Shown here: positions 12,036 through 24,640 of the stretch, in pieces
Position numbering within the stretch: the first letter of the stretch is position 1
How the letters are laid out: each line of letters begins with the position of its first letter
From: Leptoclinus maculatus
Taxonomy: Eukaryota; Chordata; Actinopteri; Perciformes; Stichaeidae
DNA length: 64,000 nucleotides
NCBI GenBank assembly: GCA_032191485.1
Contig: JAVDOI010000003.1
Coordinates: 3,513,694 to 3,577,693, forward strand
Reading direction: 5' to 3'
Program-made: the position numbers and the translations under genes
Notes under the pieces: model-generated
The model's database searches: none
What the model was told of the DNA's origin: nothing
The model's input: the letters and a program-made list of their open reading frames with translations, nothing else

Positions 12036-13330
12036 AAATAACAACTACTCAATAAAAATATAAAGCCATGGATAAAAAGGTTTTCTAATTGTGGAACGAC
12101 TTTAATCACTATACTTCCTTTAGTGAAAAATGGTATATTAGTTTATATTGGCAAATTTTTTGCTTCAAGGATTCAACAGTAAATGTATTTTATGCTCACA
12201 AAACTGCCAAATAAAATTCCGACCTACCTTGTAATTTCCCTCTGTGTGTTATCTACAGCACTCGCAGCGTAACGACAAGTGTGTGTGTTTCACAGCCTTG
12301 ACGCTCTTTAAACCGCACTGGCTTGATGTAAGTGGCCGCAGATACTGAGAGGAAACCACACGGACCGCGTAATGAAAATGTGTGTGAATTCGATAAACCC
12401 TTTTCTCATGGGCACTAGAATCACCCTTGCGGAAAATGTGATTACACTTCTCCACGGGAGGTGCAATGTGGGACGTTGTTGCAGAGGAAGGAGGGGTTAC
12501 TTTGCTCATCATTGAGTGCCCAGTTTGTCAGTCACCCTCATACCCACCAACAACTGTTGACACGTGTGTGTGCAATGTCCACCGAGGAATGGCACTCGTG
12601 TCCATTCCTGTGTCTTTCTCTTGAAGCAGAGCCCAGTCGCTAATGACTCGGTGTCGCGTGACGGGGATGACACCATGTGTTGTTGCCTCATTGGTGTAAA
12701 CTGACTGGTAAATTGAAGGGAACGGAAATACAGAGTGAATCAAACACCAACATACTGTGGTCACAAAGCGGAGGTTTTTGTTGGCTGTTGTTCACAGCCT
12801 TGTGAGTGATACATATTTTACTGATGAAGGAAAAACATGTATAACTCACTTAATGCTCAAGAAGAATCAGACTGCTATGATAACTGTTAGAATAACTTAC
12901 CTTCCTGACTGTTGGCTTATTTCTGGTGGCTGAAGTTCTTTTTTTATGCGAGCCTTGCTACTGTAAGACAGAAGTACAATAAATGAGTCAGGCTTTTCTT
13001 TAACAGCGTCGCTCCCTTTCCTCTACCACAGGGATTCCCAAAGTGTGGAGCTGCCTCTGCGCGAGAGGAAAAATGTAATGGTGGTCTAATGGTGTAATAA
13101 TTAATATTAAATATAATTTTAAAAAATGTAAGTGGGATTTTTCACAAAATAAAAACATGAATTATAAAAATTCCCTTTAAATTTCAAATTAAAAATTTAC
13201 AATTTAATAAATAAATGCACTTCAGCTCCTGCCACCAGACTGTCTTTTACGTACACACTAGCTAGCCTAGCTTATGCAGCTAACGTCAGCTAACAGCTAA
13301 CTTCATTCATTCAGCAACTTTCATGCAAAT

Positions 13331-13923
13331 ATGCTAAACTGGCTGAAATCGGGGAAACTGTCAGGTGGGACATCTGAAGCTATCGGTCATAAAAGAGGAG
13401 AGGGACAGAGAGAGAGGGAGGAATCGGAGGCGAGAGAAACAGAGAGACCGGGAGAAGAAACCGTGCGTGAGTCAGAGAAAGATGAGACGGAGGAGACCGA
13501 AAAGGAGGAAGGGATAGCACAGACACACCGGGAGCACATCAGACCATCACGGAGTCAAGGTGAAAAAAGAGGAAACGAGAGTGAGCATCAGACTGGGAAC
13601 AAAAAGAGGAAACATGATGAACATGATCTGGGTCTGGGCTTCACTTGGATTAATGCAGATTGTCTAAAGCCACAGTGGTGGTGTGCAGTGAGGTTCTGTC
13701 TAACAGCTGTCTGAAGCCCTCTTATTTACGTCGCCACCTGAACACCAAGCATGCCAGTGCAAGTCAAAAGCTCCTTACATTTGTTATATTGAAATTGGAG
13801 GAGTTACAAAACAGCCAAAAACAACAGCAGTCTCATTCATGTGTTGGGTCTACAAAAAAACGCACTACGGGCTTCATGTCTGGTCAGTTACAGAATAGAA
13901 AGAAAGGGTTAATTGTAAATTAA
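13331..13923 (+). pseudogene. hAT transposase N-terminus with BED zinc finger, frameshifted and truncated (ZBED5/FAM200-like)
   Basis: An open frame from 13331 starts MLNWL and has a highly charged Glu/Arg/Lys-rich stretch, then KRKHDEHDLGLGFTWI and CLKPQ. This is the lead-in to the BED finger seen in ZBED5/FAM200-type transposases. Near 13675 the homologous frame shifts by one: the second frame continues with VVCSEVLSNSCLKPSYLRRH and NTKHA, giving the latter part of the C2H2-type BED finger (Cys, then His-x4-His). It continues to a Leu/Gln-rich stretch and stops at 13923. The RNase H-like catalytic domain and C-terminal dimerisation region are missing, so it cannot encode a working transposase. 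Its placement inside the hAT inverted repeats confirms the assignment. Confidence 0.85.
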
Positions 13924-14034
13924 ATGTGATGCAATCTGCCTCTGAGCCTGTGCGCGTGTCCTCGTCATCCTTACTGCTCTTTAAAAGTGACGCCTTGTGT
14001 AACTGAAATGTATTGAAACTGTGTTGCAGTGTTT

Positions 14035-14215
14035 CAGGGCGTTTTCACACCTGTAGTTCGTTGGCTTTGTTCCGATTCAGGGATTAATATGATACTTTGT
14101 TCGGTTTGTGTTCACACTGCAACATTTAACAGCGGACTAAATCTTGTAAACAAACGCCACGCGCGAGCAAACTGTTCTCTCATTGGTCCGATTTTTATGC
14201 GGCTAGAAATAAACT
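14035..14215. repeat. MITE-like fragment nested in the hAT element
   Basis: A segment with CGTTTTCACACCTGTAGTTC and, further on, GGTTTGTGTTCACACTGCAA resembles the end of a common teleost MITE. It shares its TTTCACA terminal theme with the 54.5-55.1 kb element. Its other end is not found, so it is a fragment or was captured when the transposase was deleted. Confidence 0.4.
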
Positions 14216-15120
14216 CTGTTGCTTTTTTTTTTTAAGGTGTGGGGGATTGGGGGTGCGTGAACCCGGTCGGGATGTAGAAGGGGGTGCGTGGCCTAAAAAG
14301 TTTGGGAACCACTGCTCTACCACATACTGGCATTCGACTGACTAAAAGCATCTGAAGACATGATTTGACCCTTTTTGCTCATTTCTATTCGTGCTGAATA
14401 TGCTGAAGTATGTCATTGAAGGGCCTTATCTAAGCCTCTTCACACATGATGATTTCATAATTTTGCTCCGACAACTGCAAGAATTCTGCCAATCTGAAAG
14501 TTGGCCTAATTCCTTTTGCAAGTCTGTTCATGAAAGAAATTGAGATTTTTATTTAAACTGGACCTTTTTGGGGGGTTATTTATTTTAACTTAATGTCTCT
14601 AAAGTCTGAATACCACAGGTTTTAAAATCCAATAAAACAATTTGAAGCGTTTTAAGGACTACTCTTTATTTTTTCTTATTGCCTACAAATCTCGAAAAGA
14701 TCCAAACCACAAATGTGTAAAGGTTAGTACTTTCCCCTCATCTCTAAAGCCCATTATGTTCTGCCATTAAAGTACATTTTAAAAAATGTGTGAACAATGT
14801 TCCCATTTTTTGTCGTCATGCAACACAGGGATGCACAACGAAATGCAGTTGTAGCCCATTTTCAACACAAGAAAAACATGAACAAAACAAAAGCAGTAGT
14901 GCATTTCTGTAGTGAAATGTTTTGAATTTGCATCATAAGTAACGTAAGCAGCAGCAACTAAAACGGTTCACTGGGCAGATAGAATCATAACATCACAAAT
15001 TCAACATCACAAAAACATTTTCCGTCAACTTTTAATAAGATTGAACACCAAGCATCGTGATGTAAATACAGAGTCCATCTTCTCTAGTCCCACTGGAGTC
15101 CTGCTCTCTGTCCTGCTGTT

Positions 15121-15440
15121 CGCCCGTCAAGTGCAGCTTGATCCGGGGTGAACGATGGAACCAGGTCTCTGTAAAGATGTGGGCTCAACAGTCACCAACC
15201 TCCCGTCGCTGGGTTCGCATGACGTCTTATTTGATCCATCTTATTTTCCTGCGACTGAACATCAGACAGCCAGCAGCATGCTGGGTAGTGGAGTATCCTC
15301 CGGTCCTAGCTGGGTTAGCTTAGCTTTCATCTCGGCTCTCTTCCCTCTCCCTCCTGCGGCAGTTGGGTGGTGTTTTGGTCCAGCAGGTCTGGCTAGGTGG
15401 TCGGTCGTGGGCGGTGATCGTCTCAAGGGTAAAGACCTTA
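15121..15440. other. GC-richer segment, possibly old retroelement sequence
   Basis: CAGCAGCATGCTGGGTAGTG, then GGGTTAGCTTAGCTTTCATC and TCCAGCAGGTCTGGCTAGGT, looks like part of a repeated element, but no second copy or protein signature is seen in this window. Confidence 0.3.
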
Positions 15441-16440
15441 AGTCTGAATCCTAGAAGAAAATTGCAACTATTCATTTAATTCACTGACATATTGAGCTAG
15501 AAACAGCCAAGCCAACAGCTTGTTTCCTGAACAAGCTTTCAAATGCCTTCATTTAATAGAAGGCCATAATGCTACCAAATATAATGTCTCCTCATAGATG
15601 TGACATCTCATGTTCATCAGAACGTTGACACTGTTATCTCATTATTAGCTAATGACCTATTCTCATTAAGCGCTATACCAATAAACAGGGGTAGAAGGCT
15701 AAAAAACGTACATCCAACCCAATGTCTGTACATCCCATTAGAACCCTCTGGTGTACACCTCTAAAGGTGCTGCATCGATTTCCTCCGAGCATTTGGGACC
15801 TTAAGTTGTTCCGAGGACGCCCCCCCTCGACGTGTCATCTCATCCTGTACAGACGGGTCCTGAGCTGCTAAGGAAACACTTTGTATTATATCCAGTTAAA
15901 AACCCCATATGATCAAGATTCATAAATGCACCAATTACAGATCAGATTGATGCAGCCGATCACAAAAAAAACAAACGAGGACTAACGGATTTCAAATGCA
16001 TCATGAACTCTATTGATAGGCTTGCTGTGTTTGTTATAATGAAACGGAGTTCTTTTGAGATCTTTTTAGAGTCTAAATTCTCTGTCGTTTTGGTATGCCT
16101 GAATGTGCACAGCGGTAGGTAATTGCTCGAAGCAGTGTCTTTTAATGGGGTGTGGGAGTTAAGACGGCTAATGACAGTGGGTCAATAATCAGATTTTTTA
16201 TTTTTTTTTAAGGCTGCTATAACTTCAAACTCTTATAATGATTTAAAGAAATCTCAGATGGTCAGCATTAACCCCGCCATCTGCCTTCTTGGATCATTTC
16301 GGCTTAGATATTTCCAGTCGGGGGAGGGTTTGAGTAGTTTCAGTCTCTTGAGGGGAGCGTGCAGTGCATCCTACGATTGACAGCCGGGGACCCTCTAAAA
16401 AAAACCAGAGGTGTAGATTGTTTTTATTTTGTTTTCTTTG

Positions 16441-16680
16441 TAGAGTCCCCCGGTTGACAGCGAAACTGTCGATCAGCGAGATCAAAGTGCTCTGCGAGGT
16501 CACGGTGGGAAGACGCGCGATGAATCTGAATTCTGGGAGAACGAGGTGTTGTCTCAAGTCCCGTGAGAGGGAAGCGTGGAGGGAACAGACGGCGGCGTAG
16601 ACTGGGAAAAGGGGCCAGATCGTGCCGGATCGTGCGTGGGAGGGCAAAGGCTTGAGAGAGAGAAGCGGCGCATAAACACC
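16441..16680. promoter_or_regulatory. CpG-rich patch, candidate promoter or non-coding 5' exon
   Basis: I count about 21 CpG dinucleotides in these 240 bases, in surroundings that are AT-rich and CpG-poor. The patch is preceded by a pyrimidine-rich stretch ending TTTGTAG at about 16442, which could act as a splice acceptor. It contains no repeat that I recognise. It lies 32 kb upstream of the lrfn2 ATG, on a plausible scale for its missing first exon. Assignment to lrfn2 is inference only. Confidence 0.35.
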
Positions 16681-18869
16681 TGAGAGGATGAGCACTGAGT
16701 TGGAATATAAAGACATTGATGAATGCGCAGAAGACTGGAGGAGCGTGCTGTCATTCATTTAACACCGTATATACAACGGGGGGCATCCAAGACTAAACCC
16801 TAACCCTCATTTATTACGTTGATGGATCCATATGTCTCTATACCTGATTGCGTTTCAATGACAAAAAAAACCATTTCTACATACATGACCTTGTCCTTTC
16901 CCGGCTGCTCATGCGTGACGCCGAGCACAAACATATGCAGGCGCTCTCTCAACTCCCACACAGACACATTTGTAATCAAACAAAGCGCAATCGAACAGCT
17001 TGTAGGGACGATCGTCCGCAACAATAAGAGACAAGAGTAACGAATAACGTGCAGCCGTTGGCCCGCTTCACAAACACCCCGCTGTGCTCTTGTTTCAGTA
17101 ACTTTTCCACATGCTATTCTAATCTATTCTAATTTGATTTCCATAGGCTTTTTGTTTGAGAAGCAAATGATTCCTTATTAAATCATAATACTGCTCGCTA
17201 AATTGTAAAAGGTTTTCGTAAGCTCCATGGCATAATTGGCTCGCATTGTTTAGTATGTGTGTGAGGTGGCCTTGAATACAAAGGTTAACATGTTAATGTG
17301 TGATTCTTCATGAAACACCACTTGAGCGCCTTATTCGGTTCAGTATTCATCGGTTGACTGTACGTGACTTCTTGGAACCTGATCTTTTGAATTTTCTCCT
17401 ACGCCTTACCTCCAATGGGCAAATAACCTTCTTTCAATAAAGACGGTGAAATAATGGTGTAGATAATGTTTTAAAACAGTTCTTTTCTCTTTCTCTTTCT
17501 CTAGGCTGCTCTCTCATCGTGCTCGCTGAGCGTGAATGTGTGGCCTCGAGGTGTTTCTGAGGGAACATATGGCACAATACCGCACAATATAGGTAACGTT
17601 TGCCTTTCTTTGTTTCATTCGGTTTGTGTTTAACATAGGGACGTACCCCATAAAAAGTCCTTGGCGTTTCTTATCCGAGCACATACAAAGCAACCTCTGG
17701 CCTATAGCAGAACATATATATTCACTGTTACAGAGGCCTTTCAACATGATAAGTGACCGAAAACCTCAGGGCCGGTGGTGATAAACTCGAGCATTTAACA
17801 CCTGATTTGTGGATCTGCTTGGTGAATTCTTCTCAGGCTCCACTTTATCTTTTACCCAGGAGTGATACTAAGTATCTGGGAAAAGAAACACGACACAAGC
17901 GTAGTGTTGGCATGAATAAATGGTTCTTCAAGAAAAGAAAAAAAAAATGCCAGAAGACATAAATGAATCAGTCAGGTCCATGCCTGTCTCTTCAGCATGC
18001 ACTGTGTAGAACACAAACAAATCAAACAAGCTATTAGCACCTCCCACTCACATTATGAGCCTGCATATTGAACTTTACGCAGTGTATTTATTTTGTTGTC
18101 GTGCTCGCATAACGCCTCCGTGCTCCCAGCATAGTCTCTTTGCTGGTGGAAAAAAATATAAATTAAATACACTTAGTGCGCTGCATTCCTGACCAGCTAT
18201 CATGATGGTGAAATGTAATATTTCATGTTCAAATATCTATGCATATGCTAGATTAACAGTATTGCTCTCTGTTTTAGTGGTGACTTTTAGTGTGCTGTGT
18301 TGGAGTAGGGGTCACACACATGACTTTAAAGCTACTACAAGTAACTTTCATTTTGTGTTGATTTTGGCGGTCCCTGTGGACAAAAGCGGTACTGTTTCCG
18401 AGCACCAGATTCCCTCATTTTACTGCAGCAGGGTCTGACAGTTTGCCCTGCTCAGTCCTGGTTATGTTTTTATCCTACAATTTTACACACAAAGGCATCG
18501 TCATCAATAGTACTCACACTTGCCTAACGTCCCCTGTGGTTTTGAAGCGAGATATGAAAAATGTGAACCATAACACTGAGCTTGGGCATGGAAACTACAC
18601 ATTGTGGACAAAATGGCTGCAAACTTCATGTATGGAGTTTGACTCCATGGGCATTTACCAGGCAGGCAGGGCAAATGTCAAATCATGGCATTGGATCCAT
18701 TTTGCAATGTAGATGCACCATGCAAATAACATGTTGTAAAGTAAAATAACCTAAATAGTTCTCAGTAGTAGCTTGTAGTAGGTGAGGTGCTCAATTTTGT
18801 TTGTTGACCTGTTAGGAGGTGGCATATGTGTTCAAACTCTGTCATTAATAGTTTTGAGCCTTAATAATA

Positions 18870-19095
18870 ATAAGTATAGTTCAATATTTAGTTTGACATT
18901 TTTACGCTTTTGGTTTCTCGCAGGAAGTTAACTGAGAAGGTCGATACCACTCTCGTCTGTAAGCTGAATAAGAAAGTGGAGTCAGCAGCTGGTTAGCTTA
19001 GCTTGGCATTAAGACGACACAGGGGAACAGTTAGACCGTTACCAAAACTACCCAACAGCACTTCTAATGCTATAGTGGTGAACAAATGTTTTGTA
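18870..19095. repeat. Dispersed repeat family B, copy 1
   Basis: It contains GAGAAGGTCGATACCACTCT, GGAGTCAGCAGCTGGTTAGC and TTAGCTTGGCATTAAGAC. The same order of motifs is seen at 41.0-41.2 kb. Abundant in fish; class uncertain. Confidence 0.6.
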
Positions 19096-19259
19096 AGCAG
19101 AACAAAACCGAGTCGTAACGCTCCAGAGTCAAGCTAGCTGTTTACCATAACAACGGTAACAACACAACTTCTGTAAATAACATGAGAACCGTAGCGGACT
19201 TTCATACTTAAAAATGATGTAACAAGCGTAACAACATTACGTGACAATCGTAAAGTCAA

Positions 19260-19350
19260 CGTTTACTTTGGGTTTCATGCAGATCCCGAACAGTGGTCTC
19301 CTGGGTAAAAGTATTCTGTTTGTTTGACCCATCGAACACCAGTCCTGCCC
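19260..19350. repeat. Dispersed repeat family C, copy 1
   Basis: GAACAGTGGTCTCCTGGGTA, then GTTTGTTTGACCCATC, is shared with 38.87 kb. Its full extent is not resolved. Confidence 0.55.
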
Positions 19351-20698
19351 ACCCTCAGTCCACTTTCTATTGTTACACTCTTCGTCGTGCCACGTAACTT
19401 TCAGTAACGGTCGCTTGATGGACTATGTCACCTGCTCTGCGCGTCACTTATTGCAGCAGAAACGTTAGCATAAATTCGTCGTATCCTCAGGTTTGCAAAA
19501 ACACACAGCGCCAACATTTTGTCTCCGGGACTGAGGCTGTTAACACACATGCATATCCTCAGCCGAGGAGGCTGCAGGTGCAGCGGCTTGCGAAGACGAT
19601 GACGGGTTTTGACACTGCGATCACAGCACTTTAACTGCCTCAGAATGAAGCTATAGCTGCCATTGATGTCATTACTCTAAAAGCGAGCAGTATTCCGCAG
19701 CCTCGGTGAAAGCTGTCCCACATTCTTGACGCACGCTTTTGATCACTTTGTTGAATCCGTATGATGCAGGAGATTTCAAAGAGTGCTTTCAGGCTTTTGA
19801 AGCTTTCTGCTTTCCTGCTCAAGAGGTTAGTGAAGGTAATTAAAACGTGAAAAATATTACGAGGTAGGTATGAGTAAATGCAGAATAAATGTGCTTCTTG
19901 CTAGATTTTAACAGTGGAAACAAGAGATTTGTAGCTTTTTTTATTTATTTTTGTGCACTGCTTTCACCTGCTTGGCATTTTTAAACCCTTTACAAAAGCG
20001 CACAATACTTACTCAGGTTTCGCTGGATTTATTTTGATCCAAAGTACGTCTAGCTTAGAGCGTACAGTACTCAAACAGAATGAAGCGGTGCCTGGCTATT
20101 GTTGATATTCAGCTACACAGAAAAAAAATTGAAGGATGTGAGTGAGGTAATGAAGAGCAGAATCAAATGTGTTAAAAAAAACAATTCTGTGTTTTCTTGA
20201 ACCTGAGATCTATAATGTGGTCACCGTGAACACAAAATAAAGTGCAGCAGTTTAAAATAGAATGACTCTCCTCAGCGATTCATAAAAGCATCTTTTATGA
20301 CGCGTCATTTTAGGGTCACATATTTTCCATTAACGTCTGAACTGCGGTAAAAGGCTGAACCCTTAGGCCGGGAGTATGAAACACAATTAGATGAAGATAT
20401 ATATTTTTAGACCACAATGAGTGAGAGCTTCAAGGAGATCCGACGGGCTGAGACTCAATAAAGAAGTCTCTTTCCTCTGAGGAATGTCTCGGGAAATCCA
20501 TCATGCATTGTTTCAATTAGTTCCCCCCTTCATCCCAGGATTCTGCGACTCTGATATCTTAATGAAAACACTTTGCACATGCACCGTAGATTTTAACTTT
20601 TAAATTACTGATTGGTGTGACAGGGCTCTATGTTATAGTCTGATAACACCCGCAGTTCTCTTTCCACTTTATTGCATTTTGAAAAAATGTAATATCTC

Positions 20699-21580
20699 CT
20701 TTCCACTGCGGGGTTCGGCTTGACTCGACTCACTTTTTGGTGTCAAGTCCTTTTTTTTTGTATTTCTTTTTTCCACTGCGGATAGTACACCTCAGTGTTG
20801 GTAAGCTCCTCAGCTGATTGCTGTAGCGCTGCCATCGGAAACTTCGTTGATTCCATCACGCAATACGCTCTGAATCCTTGAATTGGCAACCAAACCAGGC
20901 TGTTCTTATCCAGCATACATAGCTATAAAAAATAGTGAGCTGTAATTCATGATTTGCTGTTCGTTCACAACGTGAAACGAGAAGTCATCATTGATCAAGT
21001 TGTCACGTAACTTGCGGACTTAAGTATCAGCACTTCCGTAATTATTTTATCGAAATTATTTTAGGCGATCTTTTTTAAAACCTAAGTGGTTTTGTTGCCT
21101 AAACCCAACTAAATATTTCACGATCTTTTCCAAAACCTAACCAAGTAGTTTTGTTGCCTAAACCCAATTAAGTGTGTTATTAAAAGACTGTATGGATGTG
21201 TCAAGCGGAAATTGACACGTGTTGCTGGACTTAGGTAGAAAAAAACAAACGAAAAATGAGGAGCAAAAATATCACCCGAACCGTTGTATGAGGAACGTTT
21301 GCAATTCCTACAAAGTAGTTTTGTGGGCGACCATTTTTTAAATCTGTCATCGCTATTGACGGTATCTTGGCTATTTAAAAATGGGGGTTTGTGCAGGATG
21401 ACCCCTGTCGCGCTGGTGACGATTCTCAATAAGCAATAAATGGTCTGCAGTGTTCTAACTCCAACTTCGACCGAGGTGGTACCAAAAAAGAACAGAGTAC
21501 CATCCGCAACTTTTGTTAATGGATCTCCAAAAATGAACGAGTCGAGTTAAGTGGAGCCGTGCCTTGCCATGCAGTTGAAA
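20699..21580. mobile_element. MITE-like element with GACTCGACTC-type inverted ends
   Basis: The left end is CTTTCCACTGCGGGGTTCGG, then CTTGACTCGACTCAC. The right end is GAGTCGAGTTAAGTGGAGCC, then ATGCAGTTGAAA, i.e. the inverse with substitutions. GTACCAAAAAAGAACAG near the right end also fits a very abundant fish foldback family. It contains a nested 55-bp direct duplication (21066-21175). The minus-strand open frame at 21118-21429 lies wholly in repeat and is not a gene. Confidence 0.65.
21066..21175. repeat. 55-bp direct duplication
   Basis: CGATCTTTTT or CGATCTTTTC, then AAAACCTAA, then GTTTTGTTGCCTAAACCCAA, occurs from 21066 and again from 21121. Confidence 0.75.
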
Positions 21581-24369
21581 TGTGGCAGAAGTTTCACACT
21601 GCAGAATTGGAAGAAACCAATATCGCAGAGGTCAAAGTGTAGAAAGGTCAGAAAATCTGCCATATCAGGGACATGTATGCCAATGCTGTGCTTAAAGCTT
21701 CTTCTGCTGCACCTAATGAAGCCATTAATGCAGGTTTAGGATTGTAACTATTGATTATCATTCTTTTAACTCTGTTACAGTAAGCAAGAAGACAAGATCT
21801 CATGTCGTAAGATCTTCAGTGAGGACAGGGTTAGCGATGCATAAAGGCAGAGGGAAACATCATTGGGGATGATCCTAGTTAGGACGGCATTGCTAGATAG
21901 AGCCAACAGAGATCAACAGTTTTCATGCAAAGCTTCTGTAACACGCCCTCACTGTTTGTGTTCCACAGCCTGGTTGCCACTTGCACAGGCAGAAAGCGCC
22001 GAGGCAGGTGTGTCGAAAGGGCGGGGGGGGGCTGATCAGGAAATGGTGTAGGGAAATCTAATTTATTTTTCATACGCCGCGGAGATAGAATGTCATATAT
22101 CACGTCATGCAGCAATTTGGTGCCAGTCTCAGGCTCACAAAAGATGAAAGAATAGCGATCAAAGATACAAGGGAGGGAAGTCAGCTGCTGGAGTTGCTAT
22201 GGGATCCGCTCCCACTGAAAACAATATAAACTGTGTTGAAATAGTCATCCAGTATCCTGTCAATGTTGGTTTTCAGTGTGGGACAGCTCACTTCAAACAT
22301 CTTACACAGGAGGGAACAGGGATGAAATGTAGCCTTTTTTCTTTTTTTTGTCGTCTACTGTACACATTTGTAAGGGATGTTCAAGAAACACATGTGGGAC
22401 TGAATGGATACAGTTTGAACCAAGGAACCCCAGAATATGCAACATAAAATAAATTAAAAAAGACATTAGGAAATGCATAATCATATGAATACATTGTGTG
22501 AATTATATAAAAGAACTGTCTCTCCACTTTGATGCTGAGTGATAAACCAAGCTCACAACCCCCCAGTAGCTAGCTAGCTAGCTAGCCAGCTAGGTCATAG
22601 GTAGCATGTGCAGCCTTGTTCAAGTTAAATATCCAAAAAGGCTAACTGGCTAATTCTGGTAGCAGTCATTAGTTGTGATGAAAACGGAGCCGTGTCAGGC
22701 ACACACATTGTCTATCACAAACCGAAACCACCTCTTAAATATGATTTGCTGTTGCTGCTGTTTTTTAATCACATTAGTCATTAAACCGTAAATGCTTCTG
22801 AGATCCACCAGAAGCTTTCAAAGCCATAAAGATAAAGGCAAGGGAATGCTAATAGACACATAATGGTTTTTTATGTCTCCCTGGCATACTTCAATATTCT
22901 ACCACAAGTTTTTTTGAATATGTTTTTCGACATTCAGCTCTGTTCTCATATCTCTTACAGTGCTACCCTTCCTGATTGTATACTGTTGTCTGATGGGCGA
23001 TACAGACTACTGCTTTACCGGACAGAAAGACGAGAAAAGCATCCATCATGCACCAATATACGCTCGGAGCTTTCCCTTTCAATCTCAATCTCTTCATTCG
23101 CAGTCACAGATTGGCTGCACCAACATGGCGTCTTTCCAACCGTTTCCTTGTTTCTTATTTAAGGTTTGAGAATCGCCGCCGTCTTGTTACACACCAGAGA
23201 GCAACCAATTACAGAATCTATATCAGGCGTTGAAGCTCTTTCCTCTTCACTGGCTTCATGAAAAAAAAAAAAAAAAAGGTTCTGATCTGCACCATGTTCC
23301 GCTTCATGATTTCTAGAAGAGATATCGAGCTACATATGGAGGCGAACAGCACATTCAATGCAGAATAAAAGTCCTTTTTGAAAGGCCATTTGTTCTCCGA
23401 GCTTTCCTTATTTTCCTACTTATATCATTTGCTGGTGGGCGTGCGTCATTATCTTCAAACAAGAGAAATTGATTTGCATCGGATACGAGCAAAGTCGTAC
23501 TACACTGGCCAAAGTTTTTAATAGTCAGTTCTGGATTAATAGACTGACTGGGTTTTTTCCTTGCAGTGCACTATGCAATTGTAGATCGAGATACCACAAA
23601 TCCACACAGCACTTGTCTTTTGCTTTATGAGGATGAATATGAACTAGCTTGGTGAGGACTGTGGGTGGGTGTAATGCTTGTTGTTGTCCTCCCAATCATT
23701 ACTGCGTTAATTTGAGTCACTCTATGTCAAAGGGGCATTCGACCAATTTTTCATTTACAAGACAGGATTACTTACCAGTGACATTTATTGGGAATAAGCA
23801 TCGCTGTATACACTCTATATTATTTCATATCCACCCACCTCATCTATGTAAAGCAACCTGTTAATAACTCCATATTCATTCCAGCACCCTTTTGCACTCT
23901 GCACATCGCCTACTTTTCTGTTCACAAATTACGTTGCGTTGTTGTTTTATAGTCGAGTGCATTGTTCGGCTTTGTCTGTTTTTAGACACATGTCTATTTC
24001 TGTGCATGTATAGTGACAGCAAAGAGAATACAGGAGTCAAATTCATTCATGTGTTCAAACTAGGGACGGGTGATGAAACACTTTGTTACAATTTAAGAAA
24101 TACTGATACTGACTGTTTCTTAAATGGGAATGTGATATTTCAAAACAATGGTCATTTGAAAAAAAAAAAGAAAAGTTATACAAAATGATTACACTCGAAG
24201 GTTAATCACATGACACAAGAAATTGCGTCTTTACTTACCCCATTAACATAGTATCACCTTATTATTATGCCAATTTAAACATCACAGAGATGGAGCGACA
24301 TCAGCATTCATTTGAGGTCGTGTTTCTGGCAACTTGGTGTGTTGAAGACCAAAAAAATAGCTAAAAAAG
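21581..24369. other. Gene-free stretch
   Basis: No gene. Contains the TAGC repeat and a 17-A run at 23261-23277. Confidence 0.5.
22568..22592. repeat. (TAGC)n microsatellite
   Basis: Tandem TAGC units, followed by CCAGCTAGG. Confidence 0.85.
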
Positions 24370-24640
24370 GTAGTACGCTTTGGACTTAATCTGACTCTTT
24401 AGCTGCTAAATGCTAAACGCTTTGATAAACCGGTACCCAGTACCAAGCAACAGACGGCTTTTATGTTAATGCTGTGGACCAGAAAACCAAAACAATGAGC
24501 TAGAAGAATAGGAGAGTCAGGTAATTAATTTCCTGTGGATCTGTCGCTACAAGCCTGCGACCCTTTTCAAATTGCACATCGTCATGTGAGCCATCGTTAA
24601 TACAAAAACATTGATTAGTGCAGCTTTAAGTAGAGCCCCT
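24370..24640. repeat. Dispersed repeat family D, copy 1
   Basis: GACCAGAAAACCAAAACAAT, then GAGCTAGAAGA, then TTAATTTCCTGTGGATCTGT, ends in GTGCAGCTTTAAG. The central motif is repeated at 32.65 kb. Confidence 0.55.

Larger units (their letters stand above)
13029..14314 (+). mobile_element. Internally deleted hAT transposon with intact 8-bp target-site duplication
   Basis: Both ends carry the hAT-type terminal inverted repeat: CAGGGATTCCCAAAGT at 13029 and, inverted, CAGTGGTTCCCAAACTT ending at 14314. The element is flanked on both sides by the same 8 bases, CTCTACCA (13021-13028 and 14315-14322); 8 bp is the normal hAT duplication. The 1286-bp body holds the start of a transposase gene followed by unrelated sequence with no catalytic domain, so it is non-autonomous, like a deletion derivative of a full element. 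Confidence 0.9.
14323..18869. other. Gene-free stretch with CpG-rich centre
   Basis: Apart from the 15.1-15.4 kb GC-richer segment and the 16.4-16.7 kb CpG patch I see only AT-rich sequence. The minus-strand open frame of 154 codons at 16294-16758 reflects the CpG-rich composition and shows no domain. Confidence 0.45.

Noticed and set aside
16294..16758. 154-codon open frame on - strand
   Set aside because: It coincides with the CpG-rich patch, where stop codons are rare by composition; no domain.
16793..16807. CTAAACCCTAACCCTC, telomere-like
   Set aside because: Fewer than three units; too short to call an interstitial telomeric repeat.
21118..21429. 103-codon open frame on - strand
   Set aside because: It lies entirely inside a MITE and a 55-bp duplicated repeat.
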